This document shows positions 8,828 to 17,640 of a stretch of 64,000 nucleotides of DNA, piece after piece. A program made the translations under genes and the position numbers. The stretch comes from JAKOQB01 sp036824465 (lineage in GTDB: Bacteria; Pseudomonadota; Gammaproteobacteria; Burkholderiales; Burkholderiaceae_F): NCBI GenBank assembly GCA_036824465.1, contig DAITAC010000009.1:1-64000 (forward strand). The letters are read 5' to 3'. The first letter of the stretch is position 1; every line of letters starts with the position of its first letter. The notes under the pieces were generated by a model, which worked only from the letters and a program-made list of their open reading frames with translations, was not told the origin of the DNA and did not search any database.

Positions 8828-10149
8828 CTGACGGCAGCGAGCCGCAACTCGGCGCGCAGGCCGCGCGGCTGGTTGGCATTCAACCTGAACGACCCGGCGT
8901 GCATGCGCGCGATCCGCTCGACGATCGCCAACCCGAGTCCTGCCCCCTTCGTGCTGCCTCGCGCGGTATCGCCGCGCTCGAAGGGTCGCATCAGCTGATC
9001 GATTCGCTCGGGCGCGATTCCTTGGCCCCGATCGCCGACGCATAGAACGACATCGGGGCCATCCCGTCGCAGCGAGACATCGAGGTCCAGCTGGCCACTT
9101 TCATCGCGACCGTAGTACAGGGCGTTGGTGAGCAGATTGGTGACGGCACGCTGTAGCTCGGTCGGGTGGCCTGCGACGCGGATGCCTTGCGTGATCGCGC
9201 GCGAGAGCTTGACGTCGGATCGGGACTCAAGGCGACTGCGGGCGATCGCTTCCTCAATGAGCTGCGACAGATCAATGTGCTCGGCGGCCTGCTGCGGCCT
9301 CGGCCGTGCGTAGTCGAGAAACTGACCGACGATCGCATCCATCTGTTCGAGGTCGCCGATCATGGCCTGACGCGTCTCGGCGGGCAGATCGTTCAGCTCA
9401 ACCTCAAGTCGCAGTCGCGTCAGTGGCGTGCGCAGATCGTGCGAGATCCCGGCCAGCAGCACTGCCCGATCCTGCTCCAGCTTGCCCAGATCGCTGACCA
9501 TGCGGTTGAAGCTCTGGTTGACGGTGCGAATCTCGCTGGGCCCGCTATCCGGCAGCGGGCTCGGTCGATGGCCTGCGCCCAATTCGCGGGCCGCTCGTGA
9601 CAGTTTCTGCAATGGGCGATTCACCACGCGCGTGATGGCGACCGTCGCCAGCAAGGACAGCAGCGTCGCAACGATCGCCCACCCAATCCATTGCGTGCCG
9701 AATGTGCGCGTCATAGGATCGCGCTCGATGTAGACCCAGTACGCGTCGCCTTCGATGTCGAAACTGACCCAGACGCCGGGAACGCCGTTGACCTCGCCGC
9801 CGATCCGCGTGCCGGTTCCGAGCTGCTCGCGCACTTTGTCCGCAACCAGGCGAGCGACCGGAAGATCGGGCAAAGGCAGCACGTCGTCGGCAGCCTCGAG
9901 CGGCACCACGCGAATGCCGACGTTCTCTGCCAGCTCGGCCAGCAGCTGGCGGCGTTCGGCCGGGTCGGAGTAGAGCAGCGCCGCGCGCGTGATGTTGACG
10001 ATCGACACCACCTGCTGGGCGATCTGCTGCGCGCGCGGCTCGCGCTCGAAGACGCGAAAGCTCTGCAGCCAGGCCAGCAGGCTGGCGACGATCAGCAGCA
10101 GGATGAGCAGAAACGTGCGCCAGAACAGACTGGGCGAGCGCAGCTTCAA
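8824..10149 (-). CDS. EnvZ/RisS-type sensor histidine kinase
   Basis: Inner-membrane sensor kinase of 441 residues. Two transmembrane helices (about 9-30 and 152-173) flank a periplasmic domain of roughly 120 residues. A HAMP linker follows, then the H box ISHDLRTP with phospho-accepting His237, and an ATPase domain with NALYYG and GAGLGLAIV. The start codon is TTG at 10149, one base after the stop of the OmpR-type regulator gene, so the regulator is translated first. In betaproteobacteria such pairs (RisS/RisA, EnvZ/OmpR) control osmotic or acid responses, but the signal sensed here cannot be read from the sequence. Confidence 0.9.
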   Translation of the reverse strand: MKLRSPSLFWRTFLLILLLIVASLLAWLQSFRVFEREPRAQQIAQQVVSIVNITRAALLYSDPAERRQLLAELAENVGIRVVPLEAADDVLPLPDLPVARLVADKVREQLGTGTRIGGEVNGVPGVWVSFDIEGDAYWVYIERDPMTRTFGTQWIGWAIVATLLSLLATVAITRVVNRPLQKLSRAARELGAGHRPSPLPDSGPSEIRTVNQSFNRMVSDLGKLEQDRAVLLAGISHDLRTPLTRLRLEVELNDLPAETRQAMIGDLEQMDAIVGQFLDYARPRPQQAAEHIDLSQLIEEAIARSRLESRSDVKLSRAITQGIRVAGHPTELQRAVTNLLTNALYYGRDESGQLDLDVSLRRDGPDVVLCVGDRGQGIAPERIDQLMRPFERGDTARGSTKGAGLGLAIVERIARMHAGSFRLNANQPRGLRAELRLAAVS

Positions 10150-10150
10150 C

Positions 10151-10876
10151 TTAGGACTGTCCGTCCGGGATGAATACGTAGCCCAGGCCCCACACCGTCT
10201 GGATGTACTTGGGCTTGGAGGGATCGGGTTCGATCATCTTCCGCAGGCGGGAAATCTGCACGTCGAGCGAACGATCGAACGCCTCGTACTCGCGCCCGCG
10301 CGCCATTTCCATCAGTTTCTCGCGTGACAGTGGCGTGCGCGGAAAACGCGCAAAGACCTTGAGCACCGCGAACTCGCCAGTGGTCAGTGGCATCGGTTCG
10401 CCGTTCTTCGTCAGCGTCCGCGTGGCCAGGTCGAGGACGAACTCCCCGAACTCGACCGTCTTCGGCTCCTGCGACGGCGCGCCGGGCGCCTCGTCCGTGC
10501 CTTTGCGGCGCAGAACTGCGTTGATGCGCGCAAGCAACTCGCGCGGGTTGAACGGCTTGGGCAGGTAATCGTCGGCGCCCATCTCGAGGCCCACGATACG
10601 GTCGACATCCTCGCCTTTCGCAGTGAGCATGATGATCGGCGTGGTTTCGTTGGCACCGCGCAGCCGGCGCAGGATCGACAGGCCATCCTCGCCCGGCAGC
10701 ATCAGGTCAAGGATCAGTACGTCGAAGCGCTCGCGCAGCCACAGCTTGTTCATGGCCTGGCCGCTTTCCGCCGTGTACACGGTGAATCCGTTGTCGGTCA
10801 GATACCGGCGCAGCAAGTCGCGCAGCCGGGGATCATCGTCGACGACAAGAACTTTCGAAGGACCGGAGCGGTGCAT
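10151..10876 (-). CDS. ompR: OmpR/RisA-type response regulator
   Basis: DNA-binding response regulator of 241 residues. The receiver domain (residues 8-120) has the acidic pocket VVDDD and phospho-acceptor Asp57 in LILDLMLPGEDG. The winged-helix DNA-binding domain ends in YIQTVWGLGYVF, typical of the OmpR subfamily. It is the first gene of a two-gene operon with the adjacent kinase, one base apart. About 150 bases separate it from the divergent repeat-containing protein gene, leaving room for promoters in both directions. Confidence 0.92.
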   Translation of the reverse strand: MHRSGPSKVLVVDDDPRLRDLLRRYLTDNGFTVYTAESGQAMNKLWLRERFDVLILDLMLPGEDGLSILRRLRGANETTPIIMLTAKGEDVDRIVGLEMGADDYLPKPFNPRELLARINAVLRRKGTDEAPGAPSQEPKTVEFGEFVLDLATRTLTKNGEPMPLTTGEFAVLKVFARFPRTPLSREKLMEMARGREYEAFDRSLDVQISRLRKMIEPDPSKPKYIQTVWGLGYVFIPDGQS

Positions 10877-11029
10877 GTTGAGAATCCAGGTTCAGCCGGT
10901 TGCGATGCTAAGGAGCGACAACGGGGGCTGGCTTGCGACCCACAAAGTGTTACAGAATTTACCGCGACTGCGGCCGGTTTTCGTCCCGGATTGAAGCCTT
11001 CCCGGCGTTGAGCGCCTAACATTCGCACC

Positions 11030-11518
11030 ATGCTTGGATTCAAAATGCGCTTTCGCGCCGTCGTCGCCGCCATCCTGCTGCTGTCTGCAGCGGGCGGTCT
11101 GCACGCGCAAACCGCACGCGACGAAGCATGGCGCAACATGACGCCAGACCAGCGCGAGAACCTGTGGCAATCGATGTCGCCGCAGCAGCGCTCCGATTTC
11201 TGGCGTCGGCTGACACCGGAACAGCGCCAGTCGATCCGTCAGCAGATGTCTCCTGAGCAGCGGGATGCCATGCGCCAGCGGATGATGGATGAACGCCAAC
11301 GGCGCATGCAGCAGCAGCCCGCTGGGCCAGCACCCGAAGCGGCCGCTCCGGTGATGCCGGGGACGGCGTTTGCGCCGGGCATGGGCCCGGGTCCGCGCCG
11401 ACTGTCGCCCGAGGAACGCCAGAAACTGCGCGAGCAGGTACAGGAATCGACGCGCGATCTGCGCGAATCGCCACGTCCGCGCGCGTGGATGGAGCGCCGC
11501 CGGAACCGCGAGCGCTGA
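11030..11518 (+). CDS. Exported protein with 12-residue tandem repeats
   Basis: Small secreted protein of up to 162 residues with no recognised enzyme domain. An N-terminal signal peptide ends in LHAQ near residue 27. The mature part carries a strict 12-residue repeat: [M/L]-[T/S]-P-x-Q-R begins at residues 37, 49, 61 and 73, with a degenerate fifth unit at 85. The C-terminal half is Pro/Ala rich, followed by another SPEERQKLREQ unit. The repeats are charged and likely helical. It loosely resembles DUF3106-type and periplasmic metal-stress proteins, but I cannot assign a function. The start may instead be ATG 11045. It diverges from the ompR-kinase operon. Confidence 0.7.
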   Translation: MLGFKMRFRAVVAAILLLSAAGGLHAQTARDEAWRNMTPDQRENLWQSMSPQQRSDFWRRLTPEQRQSIRQQMSPEQRDAMRQRMMDERQRRMQQQPAGPAPEAAAPVMPGTAFAPGMGPGPRRLSPEERQKLREQVQESTRDLRESPRPRAWMERRRNRER

Positions 11519-11780
11519 TCCGTCGCTGAACGGTTAGCATCGTCCCGACCTGGAACCTGCGCTTTCAGTCTGACCGGCTCAATGCCGTACGGGTTCGAGA
11601 CCGACGCCGGCCTGCGTGCGATCGTCGATTGCTCCGGCGCTCGATCGGCGATGGCAGCAGGCTTGCCGGTTCTCGATGCGTGAGCAATGTTCGACTGCGA
11701 CTTCGAGACGGCGGGCCTCACGCGCGGCTCAAGGCTGCAGGCGGACCACACCGCTAGAATCTTCTTGCAGTTGCGCATTG

Positions 11781-12521
11781 ATGCGCGACGCAATGTGCGT
11801 GACGCAACCCTTGCTTCCGACAATCCTGGCGATCGATACTGCGGCCGATGTCTGTTCGGTCGCGCTGCTGCGTGCGGGCGAAATCACCGAGCGATCCGAG
11901 CGCGTCGGTCACCGGCATTCGGAGCGCGTGCTGCCGATGGTGGAGGCGATGCTTGCCGACGCGGAGATCGAGCTGGCAGACTGCGACGCGCTGGCTTTTG
12001 GCGCGGGACCGGGAGCGTTCACGGGTCTGCGGATCGCGTGCGGCATCGTCCAGGGCCTGGCCTACGGAGCGGGAAAGCCGGTCATCGCGGTCGGTAATCT
12101 CGAGGCGCTGGCCGCGGCAGCGCTGCGGCAATACCCGAAGGCGGGCCGATTGCTGTGCGCCAACGACGCGCGGATGCGCGAAGCCTATTGCGCTGTCTAT
12201 GACCGGGAAGGCGACCGGCCAGTCGAGCGCGCTGCGCCTGCGCTGGTGGCGGCCGCGGATCTCGCGGCGCTGGTCGAGCACTGGGCACCCGATCTGGTTG
12301 TCGGAGACGTAGCGACGGCTTTCGCAGATGCGTTGGCGGCCGTCGACTCCACGCGGCTTATTTCGATGTGTGCCGGCGCGGCCGCAATTGCTGCCTGTGC
12401 CCTGCCGCGCTGGAAGTCTGAGGAGTGCATGGCCCCGGCGCTGGCCGCGCCCCTGTATGTGCGTGATCATGTGGCATCGACGATCGACGAGCGCCGCGCG
12501 GTGCGCGGGCAAACGCCATGA
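11781..12521 (+). CDS. tsaB: tRNA threonylcarbamoyladenosine synthesis protein TsaB
   Basis: Non-catalytic partner of TsaD in adding threonylcarbamoyl to A37 of ANN-decoding tRNAs. The ASKHA-fold signature appears as LAIDTAADVCSVAL, HSERVLPM and GPGAFTGLRI. The protein is 246 residues if translation starts at ATG 11781; ATG 11793 is equally possible, as neither has a clear Shine-Dalgarno site. The stop overlaps the rimI start by four bases (ATGA). The 262 bases before it hold no convincing gene. Confidence 0.9.
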   Translation: MRDAMCVTQPLLPTILAIDTAADVCSVALLRAGEITERSERVGHRHSERVLPMVEAMLADAEIELADCDALAFGAGPGAFTGLRIACGIVQGLAYGAGKPVIAVGNLEALAAAALRQYPKAGRLLCANDARMREAYCAVYDREGDRPVERAAPALVAAADLAALVEHWAPDLVVGDVATAFADALAAVDSTRLISMCAGAAAIAACALPRWKSEECMAPALAAPLYVRDHVASTIDERRAVRGQTP

Positions 12522-12985
12522 GCGCCGTCATTCGTCCGGCTGAAGACCGGTTTGCACCGATGCGCGCGGACGAGATCGACGAGATCGTCACGATCGAAAA
12601 CGACCTGTATCCGTTTCCGTGGACGCGCGGGAATTTTCGCGACTCGCTCAGCGCCGGCTACAGTGCATGGACATTGCGCGCTGCCCGCGGCGAGCTGATT
12701 GCTTACGCGGTGGTGATGATCGCGCTCGACGAGGCGCATCTGCTCAATCTGTCAGTCGCGCGCAGCTTTCAGCGCTGCGGCCAGGGCTGGCGGATGCTGG
12801 ATTTGATGGCGGCGAACGCTCGCGATCACGGCGCGCGCTCGATGCTGCTGGAAGTGCGGCCGAGCAATGTCACGGGGCAGCGACTGTATGCCGGCTATGG
12901 CTTCGAACAGATTGGCCGGCGCCGCGATTACTACCCTGCGGTCGGAGGGCGCGAGGACGCTGTCGTGATGCGCATCGCGCTATGA
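12518..12985 (+). CDS. rimI: Ribosomal protein S18 alanine N-acetyltransferase RimI
   Basis: GNAT acetyltransferase of 155 residues that acetylates the N-terminal alanine of S18. The acetyl-CoA-binding core LLNLSVARSFQRCGQG is visible, then LEVRPSN and LYAGYGFEQIGRRRDYYP. It overlaps tsaB by four bases and is followed within ten bases by a uracil-DNA glycosylase gene. The tsaB-rimI pairing is common in proteobacteria. Confidence 0.93.
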   Translation: MSAVIRPAEDRFAPMRADEIDEIVTIENDLYPFPWTRGNFRDSLSAGYSAWTLRAARGELIAYAVVMIALDEAHLLNLSVARSFQRCGQGWRMLDLMAANARDHGARSMLLEVRPSNVTGQRLYAGYGFEQIGRRRDYYPAVGGREDAVVMRIAL

Positions 12986-12995
12986 AAACCTCTTC

Positions 12996-13742
12996 ATGAC
13001 GCTTGATCCGCGCCGCGCGCGTCGATGGGACGCGATGAATCTCGGGCCACGATGGCTTTCGCATGGTTTGCCTGCCGCGGCGGAGCCCTCGGTCGGCGCC
13101 GTGACCGGCCTGCCGTTGCTGCCCGAATCCTCGGCGGACGCACGGGTCGATTCGATTCGACGCATGGACTGGGATTCGCTCGAGCGGGCCGTTACCGGTT
13201 GCACGGCGTGTGCCCTGTGCCAGTCGCGCAAGCAGACGGTCTTTGGAGTCGGCAACAGGCATGCGCACTGGATGCTTGTTGGTGAAGCACCGGGCGCCGA
13301 GGAGGACGCGAAGGGCGAGCCCTTCGTCGGACAGGCGGGACGCCTGCTCGACAACATGCTGGCGGCCGCCGGACTGTCGCGCACCGGCGTCGATTCGCAT
13401 GCGGTCTACATCGCCAATGTGCTCAAGTGCCGACCACCCGGCAACCGCAATCCTGAGCTGGGCGAGGTGGCGCTGTGCGAGCCGTTCCTGCTGCGGCAGG
13501 TGGCGCTGATCCAGCCGAAACTCATCGTCGTGATGGGTCGCTTCGCGGCGCAGTCTCTGCTGGGCACCGAAGCGACGATCGCCAGTCTGCGTGGGCACGT
13601 GCATTCGATACGAGTCGACGATCGTGCGATTCCGGTGGTGGTCACCTACCACCCGGCGTATCTGCTGCGCAACCTTGCCGACAAATCGAAATCCTGGGCC
13701 GATCTATGCCTGGCGCAGGAGGTTTACGCGCGGGCGGGCTAA
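12996..13742 (+). CDS. Family 4 (iron-sulfur) uracil-DNA glycosylase
   Basis: Base-excision repair enzyme that removes uracil from DNA. The family 4 fold is shown by the GEAPGAEED motif (residues 97-105), FVGQAGRLLD and the C-terminal HPAYLLR. The 4Fe-4S ligands are probably Cys69 and Cys72 (CTAC), Cys145 and Cys161. A further Cys75 lies next to the first pair. The first 55 or so residues are a variable extension before the catalytic domain. It is the third gene of the tsaB-rimI operon. The stop overlaps the convergent lplT stop by four bases. Confidence 0.88.
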   Translation: MTLDPRRARRWDAMNLGPRWLSHGLPAAAEPSVGAVTGLPLLPESSADARVDSIRRMDWDSLERAVTGCTACALCQSRKQTVFGVGNRHAHWMLVGEAPGAEEDAKGEPFVGQAGRLLDNMLAAAGLSRTGVDSHAVYIANVLKCRPPGNRNPELGEVALCEPFLLRQVALIQPKLIVVMGRFAAQSLLGTEATIASLRGHVHSIRVDDRAIPVVVTYHPAYLLRNLADKSKSWADLCLAQEVYARAG

Positions 13743-15061
13743 TGCCCGCGCCGGGCCTCGCCGATCAGCGAAACTGAGTCGAACTGGCGCTGGTTGTAAT
13801 GGTGACGCAGCAGGATCAGTGTCATCACCACCGCGACAAAGAAACCAAACATCACGATGATCGTTTCGACGCGCAGATCGAGCCAGACCAGCGTTGCGTA
13901 GATGCCAAGCATCACGAGTATGTTCAGATTCTCGTTGAAGTTCTGCACCGCGATCGAATGACCTGCTGACAGCAGCACGTGACCGCGGTGCTGGAGCAGC
14001 GCATTCATCGGCACCACGAAATAGCCAGCCAGCGCGCCAACGACGATCATCAAGGCCGAAGCCACCATGACCGCCGGGCTCAACTGCAGCACGCCGAATG
14101 ACATGCCGCCGCCGCGCAGCGGTGCGAAGTCAATCAGCGCCATCGCGATCACGACCATGCCCATGGCAATCCCGACCGGCAGCACCGACAGGGATCGCCT
14201 CAGGGTGACGCGTGCGGCCGCCCATACTGAACCAATGGCAATGCCAACCGCAACCACCGCCTGCATGATGGCTCCCTGGGACAGCGACAGGCCGAGCACC
14301 TGTTCACACCATTTGAGGATGATGAACTGCAGGGTCGCGCCGGCGCCCCAGAAGAGCGTCGTCACGGCGAGCGAGATCTGGCCCAGCTTGTCGCGCCACA
14401 GGGTGGCTAGGCAATGGCCGAAATCGAGGATCAGCCGCCATGGCGAACGTTCCTGCCTTGGGTAGCGCGCGCCGGTGTCGGGAATGCGCGTATTGATGTA
14501 GGCGGCGGTCACATACATCAGCACGATCACGCCAATCGCCGCTTCGCCCGCCTGGTCGATATCGAAATCGAGCATCGGAACATCAAGCGCGATCAGCGAT
14601 GCCGCGACCCGCGGTGACACCAGCACGCCTCCGACGACAAATCCAAGAATGATCGAACCCACGGTCAGCCCCTCGATCCAGCCGTTGGCGATCACCAGCT
14701 TTTCCGGTGGCAGCAGCTCGGTCAGGATGCCGTACTTCGCCGGCGAGTATGCGGCCGCACCCAGGCCGACCACCGCGTAGGCTGCCAGCGGGTGCACGCC
14801 GAACAGCATCGAGAGGCAGCCGACAATCTTGATGCCGTTGGTGATCAGCATCACGCGTCCCTTTGGCATCGAATCGGCAAATGCGCCGACGAAAGCAGCC
14901 AGCATCACGTACGACACGAAGAAGAACAGCTTCAGCATCGGCGTCATCCACTCCGGCGCGCTGATGTCGCGCAACAGGGCGATGGCGGCGATCAGCAGCG
15001 CGTTGTCGGCCAGCGATGAGAAGAACTGCGCGGCCATGATGACGTAAAAGCCGCGCTTCAT
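13739..15061 (-). CDS. lplT: Lysophospholipid transporter LplT
   Basis: Major-facilitator-type inner-membrane protein of 440 residues with about twelve hydrophobic segments. It flips lysophospholipids inward for re-acylation. The N-terminal MAAQFFSSLADNALLIAAIA and YSPAKYGILTELLPPEKLVIANG are typical of LplT. There is no fused acyltransferase domain; the partner Aas is not in the window. The gene diverges from alr with about 120 bases between starts, an arrangement often seen in betaproteobacteria. Confidence 0.9.
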   Translation of the reverse strand: MKRGFYVIMAAQFFSSLADNALLIAAIALLRDISAPEWMTPMLKLFFFVSYVMLAAFVGAFADSMPKGRVMLITNGIKIVGCLSMLFGVHPLAAYAVVGLGAAAYSPAKYGILTELLPPEKLVIANGWIEGLTVGSIILGFVVGGVLVSPRVAASLIALDVPMLDFDIDQAGEAAIGVIVLMYVTAAYINTRIPDTGARYPRQERSPWRLILDFGHCLATLWRDKLGQISLAVTTLFWGAGATLQFIILKWCEQVLGLSLSQGAIMQAVVAVGIAIGSVWAAARVTLRRSLSVLPVGIAMGMVVIAMALIDFAPLRGGGMSFGVLQLSPAVMVASALMIVVGALAGYFVVPMNALLQHRGHVLLSAGHSIAVQNFNENLNILVMLGIYATLVWLDLRVETIIVMFGFFVAVVMTLILLRHHYNQRQFDSVSLIGEARRGH

Positions 15062-15183
15062 TTCAGAAGAGGGTGACGCTTGATGGGCAAGATCGGTTCG
15101 GCCTGAGGGAGCGCGGGCGTTATATCACGCAGCCGCTTGTTTACCTTCGACACGGTGCAGCACGGGTCGTTATGCTTGTTGCC

Positions 15184-16263
15184 ATGCCGCGACCAATCCG
15201 AGCCACCATCGACCTCGCCGCGCTGCGCCATAACCTCGAGCGCGCCCGCTCGCTCGCCAGCGATCGAAAGGTCTGGGCGGTGATCAAGGCCAACGCCTAT
15301 GGCCATGGCATTGAGCGCGCGGTGCGTGCGTTTGCCGCCGCGGACGGGCTCGCGTTGCTGGATCTTGACGAGGCGCAGCGCGCGCGCGACGCGGGTTGGC
15401 ACAAGCCGATCCTGCTGCTCGAAGGGTTCTTCGAACCGCGCGACCTTGACGTTGTCGAGGCCCTGAGCCTGACGAGTGTCGTGCACCAGGCCGAACAGGT
15501 CGACATGCTGGCTTCGCATCGGCCCGGTCGCCCGCTCGACGTGTACGTCAAGCTCAACACCGGCATGAACCGACTCGGCTTCGGTGCGGATGCGATGCAA
15601 ATTGTTGGTCAGTTGCAATCACTGCCGCACGTGCAGGTTGCGTCCTTGATGATGCACTTTGCCAACGCCGATCGTCCGGGGACGGGTCCCGCGGACGTGG
15701 CGGAACAGGGGAGCGCCTTTGCCGCCGCCACGCGTGGCTGGCGCGGCGCTGTGTGTCTGGCCAACTCGGCGGCACTCTTTCTTCGCTCCGATGTGCGCGG
15801 CGACGCGGTACGACCCGGCATCGCGCTGTACGGCGCGACCCCCCAGGTTGGATTGCCCGCGGCGCGGCTCGGACTGCGACCAGCAATGATTCTTCGATCG
15901 CGCATTCTGGCCACGCAAAGGCTGCGCGCGGGTGATGCAGTCGGCTACGGCAGCCGCTGGATTGCAAAGCGCGATGCGCGCATCGGCATCGTCGCCGCAG
16001 GGTATGCGGACGGCTATCCGCGCGTTGCGCCGGACGGCACCCCGGTGTGGGCTGCCGGGTCGCGCGTCCCGCTGATCGGGCGCGTGTCGATGGACATGAT
16101 CACGGTCGACCTCACCGACGCGCCGCAGGCCGATGCCGGTGCAGAGGTCGAGCTGTGGGGCCAGCACGTGCCGATCGATGAGGTCGCCGAACGGGCTGGC
16201 ACCGTCGGCTATGAACTGATGTGCGCGCTGGCGCGTCGGGTGCCGGTGGACGAGACCGTTTGA
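15184..16263 (+). CDS. alr: Alanine racemase
   Basis: PLP enzyme of 359 residues that makes D-alanine for peptidoglycan. Lys35 in VIKANAYGHG carries the cofactor. VKLNTGMNRLGF and GYGSRW (with the catalytic Tyr of the second monomer) are present. ATG 15184 was chosen because the mature fold starts immediately; ATG 15172 is also in frame. radA begins seven bases after the stop, so the two form an operon. Confidence 0.94.
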   Translation: MPRPIRATIDLAALRHNLERARSLASDRKVWAVIKANAYGHGIERAVRAFAAADGLALLDLDEAQRARDAGWHKPILLLEGFFEPRDLDVVEALSLTSVVHQAEQVDMLASHRPGRPLDVYVKLNTGMNRLGFGADAMQIVGQLQSLPHVQVASLMMHFANADRPGTGPADVAEQGSAFAAATRGWRGAVCLANSAALFLRSDVRGDAVRPGIALYGATPQVGLPAARLGLRPAMILRSRILATQRLRAGDAVGYGSRWIAKRDARIGIVAAGYADGYPRVAPDGTPVWAAGSRVPLIGRVSMDMITVDLTDAPQADAGAEVELWGQHVPIDEVAERAGTVGYELMCALARRVPVDETV

Positions 16264-16269
16264 CGCGAC

Positions 16270-17640
16270 GTGGCGAAGATAAAGACCCAGTTTGTCTGCA
16301 GCGAGTGCGGCGGCGCAAGTCCGCGCTGGCAGGGGCAGTGCCCGCAATGCAACGCCTGGAACACGCTCGCCGAGGCGCGAGTCGAGGCGACGACCAATCG
16401 CCGCTACGCATCGCTGGTGCCCGCCGCGTCCGTTCAGACTCTGAGCGAGATCGAGGCGCGCGACGTGCCGCGCGTCTCGACGGGAATCGAGGAATTCGAC
16501 CGTGTCCTGGGCGGTGGACTGGTCGAAGGCGGCGTCGTGTTGATCGGCGGTGATCCGGGAATCGGCAAATCAACGCTGCTGCTGCAGGCGCTTGCGGCGA
16601 TGTCGGCGCAGCAGCGCGTGCTGTACATCAGCGGCGAGGAATCCGCCGGCCAGATCGCGCTGCGTGCGCGCCGGTTGGGTGTCGAAGGGAGAGAGGTTCG
16701 CTTCATGGCCGAGATCGACCTCGAGCGGATTCTGGCCACGCTCGCGTCCGACAAACCGCAACTGGCGGTGATCGACTCGATTCAGACCCTGTATTGGAGC
16801 GAACTGCAGTCTGCGCCGGGATCGGTGGCGCAGGTGCGCGAATGCGCGGCGCAGCTGACGCGGGTGGCCAAGCAAAGCGGTATCAGCCTGGTGCTGGTCG
16901 GGCACGTGACGAAGGAGGGCGCGCTTGCCGGACCGCGCGTGCTGGAGCACATGGTCGACACGGTGCTGTACTTCGAAGGCGACACACATTCATCGTTCCG
17001 GCTGGTCCGCGCGTTCAAGAATCGTTTCGGCGCCGTCAACGAACTCGGCGTGTTCGCAATGACCGACCGTGGGCTGCGCGGTGTTTCGAATCCGTCGGCG
17101 CTGTTCCTTTCACAGCACGGTGAGGACGGCAAGGGTGGCACGGTGCCCGGCTCGTGTGTGCTTGTCACGCAGGAAGGGACGCGACCGTTGCTGGTGGAAG
17201 TCCAGGCGCTGGTGGACACTGCGCATGTGCCAAATCCGCGGCGCCTTTCTGTCGGGCTTGAGCCGCAACGGCTCGCGATGTTGCTTGCGGTTCTGCACCG
17301 GCACGCAGGTGTTGCGACGTTCGACCAGGACGTATTCGTCAACGCGGTCGGCGGCGTACGTATCCAGGAGCCGGCTGCCGATCTGGCGGTGCTGCTGTCG
17401 ATCGTGTCGTCGATCCGCAATCGCGCGCTGCCGCGCGGATTGGTGGCATTCGGCGAGGTGGGACTGGCTGGCGAAATACGCCCGGCGCCGCGCGGGCAGG
17501 AGCGCTTGCGTGAAGCTGCCAAGCTGGGCTTTTCGCTTGCGCTGATACCTAAGGCGAACGCGCCGAAGCAGAAGATCGAAGGGCTGGAAATCGTCGCCGT
17601 CGATCGGCTTGACCAGGCGCTGGACCGAGTCAAACGCTAA
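16270..17640 (+). CDS. radA: DNA repair protein RadA
   Basis: RecA-like helicase of 456 residues that promotes branch migration in recombination. The zinc finger uses Cys10, Cys13, Cys24 and Cys27. Walker A is GDPGIGKST, the RadA signature is KNRFG, and the C-terminal half is Lon-protease-like but inactive. The start codon is GTG. Its last 11 bases overlap the last 11 bases of convergent hpnE. Confidence 0.95.
   Translation: MAKIKTQFVCSECGGASPRWQGQCPQCNAWNTLAEARVEATTNRRYASLVPAASVQTLSEIEARDVPRVSTGIEEFDRVLGGGLVEGGVVLIGGDPGIGKSTLLLQALAAMSAQQRVLYISGEESAGQIALRARRLGVEGREVRFMAEIDLERILATLASDKPQLAVIDSIQTLYWSELQSAPGSVAQVRECAAQLTRVAKQSGISLVLVGHVTKEGALAGPRVLEHMVDTVLYFEGDTHSSFRLVRAFKNRFGAVNELGVFAMTDRGLRGVSNPSALFLSQHGEDGKGGTVPGSCVLVTQEGTRPLLVEVQALVDTAHVPNPRRLSVGLEPQRLAMLLAVLHRHAGVATFDQDVFVNAVGGVRIQEPAADLAVLLSIVSSIRNRALPRGLVAFGEVGLAGEIRPAPRGQERLREAAKLGFSLALIPKANAPKQKIEGLEIVAVDRLDQALDRVKR

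Noticed and set aside
11519..11780. Short open frames before tsaB
   Set aside because: No conserved protein features or Shine-Dalgarno sites. Probably leader or promoter DNA.
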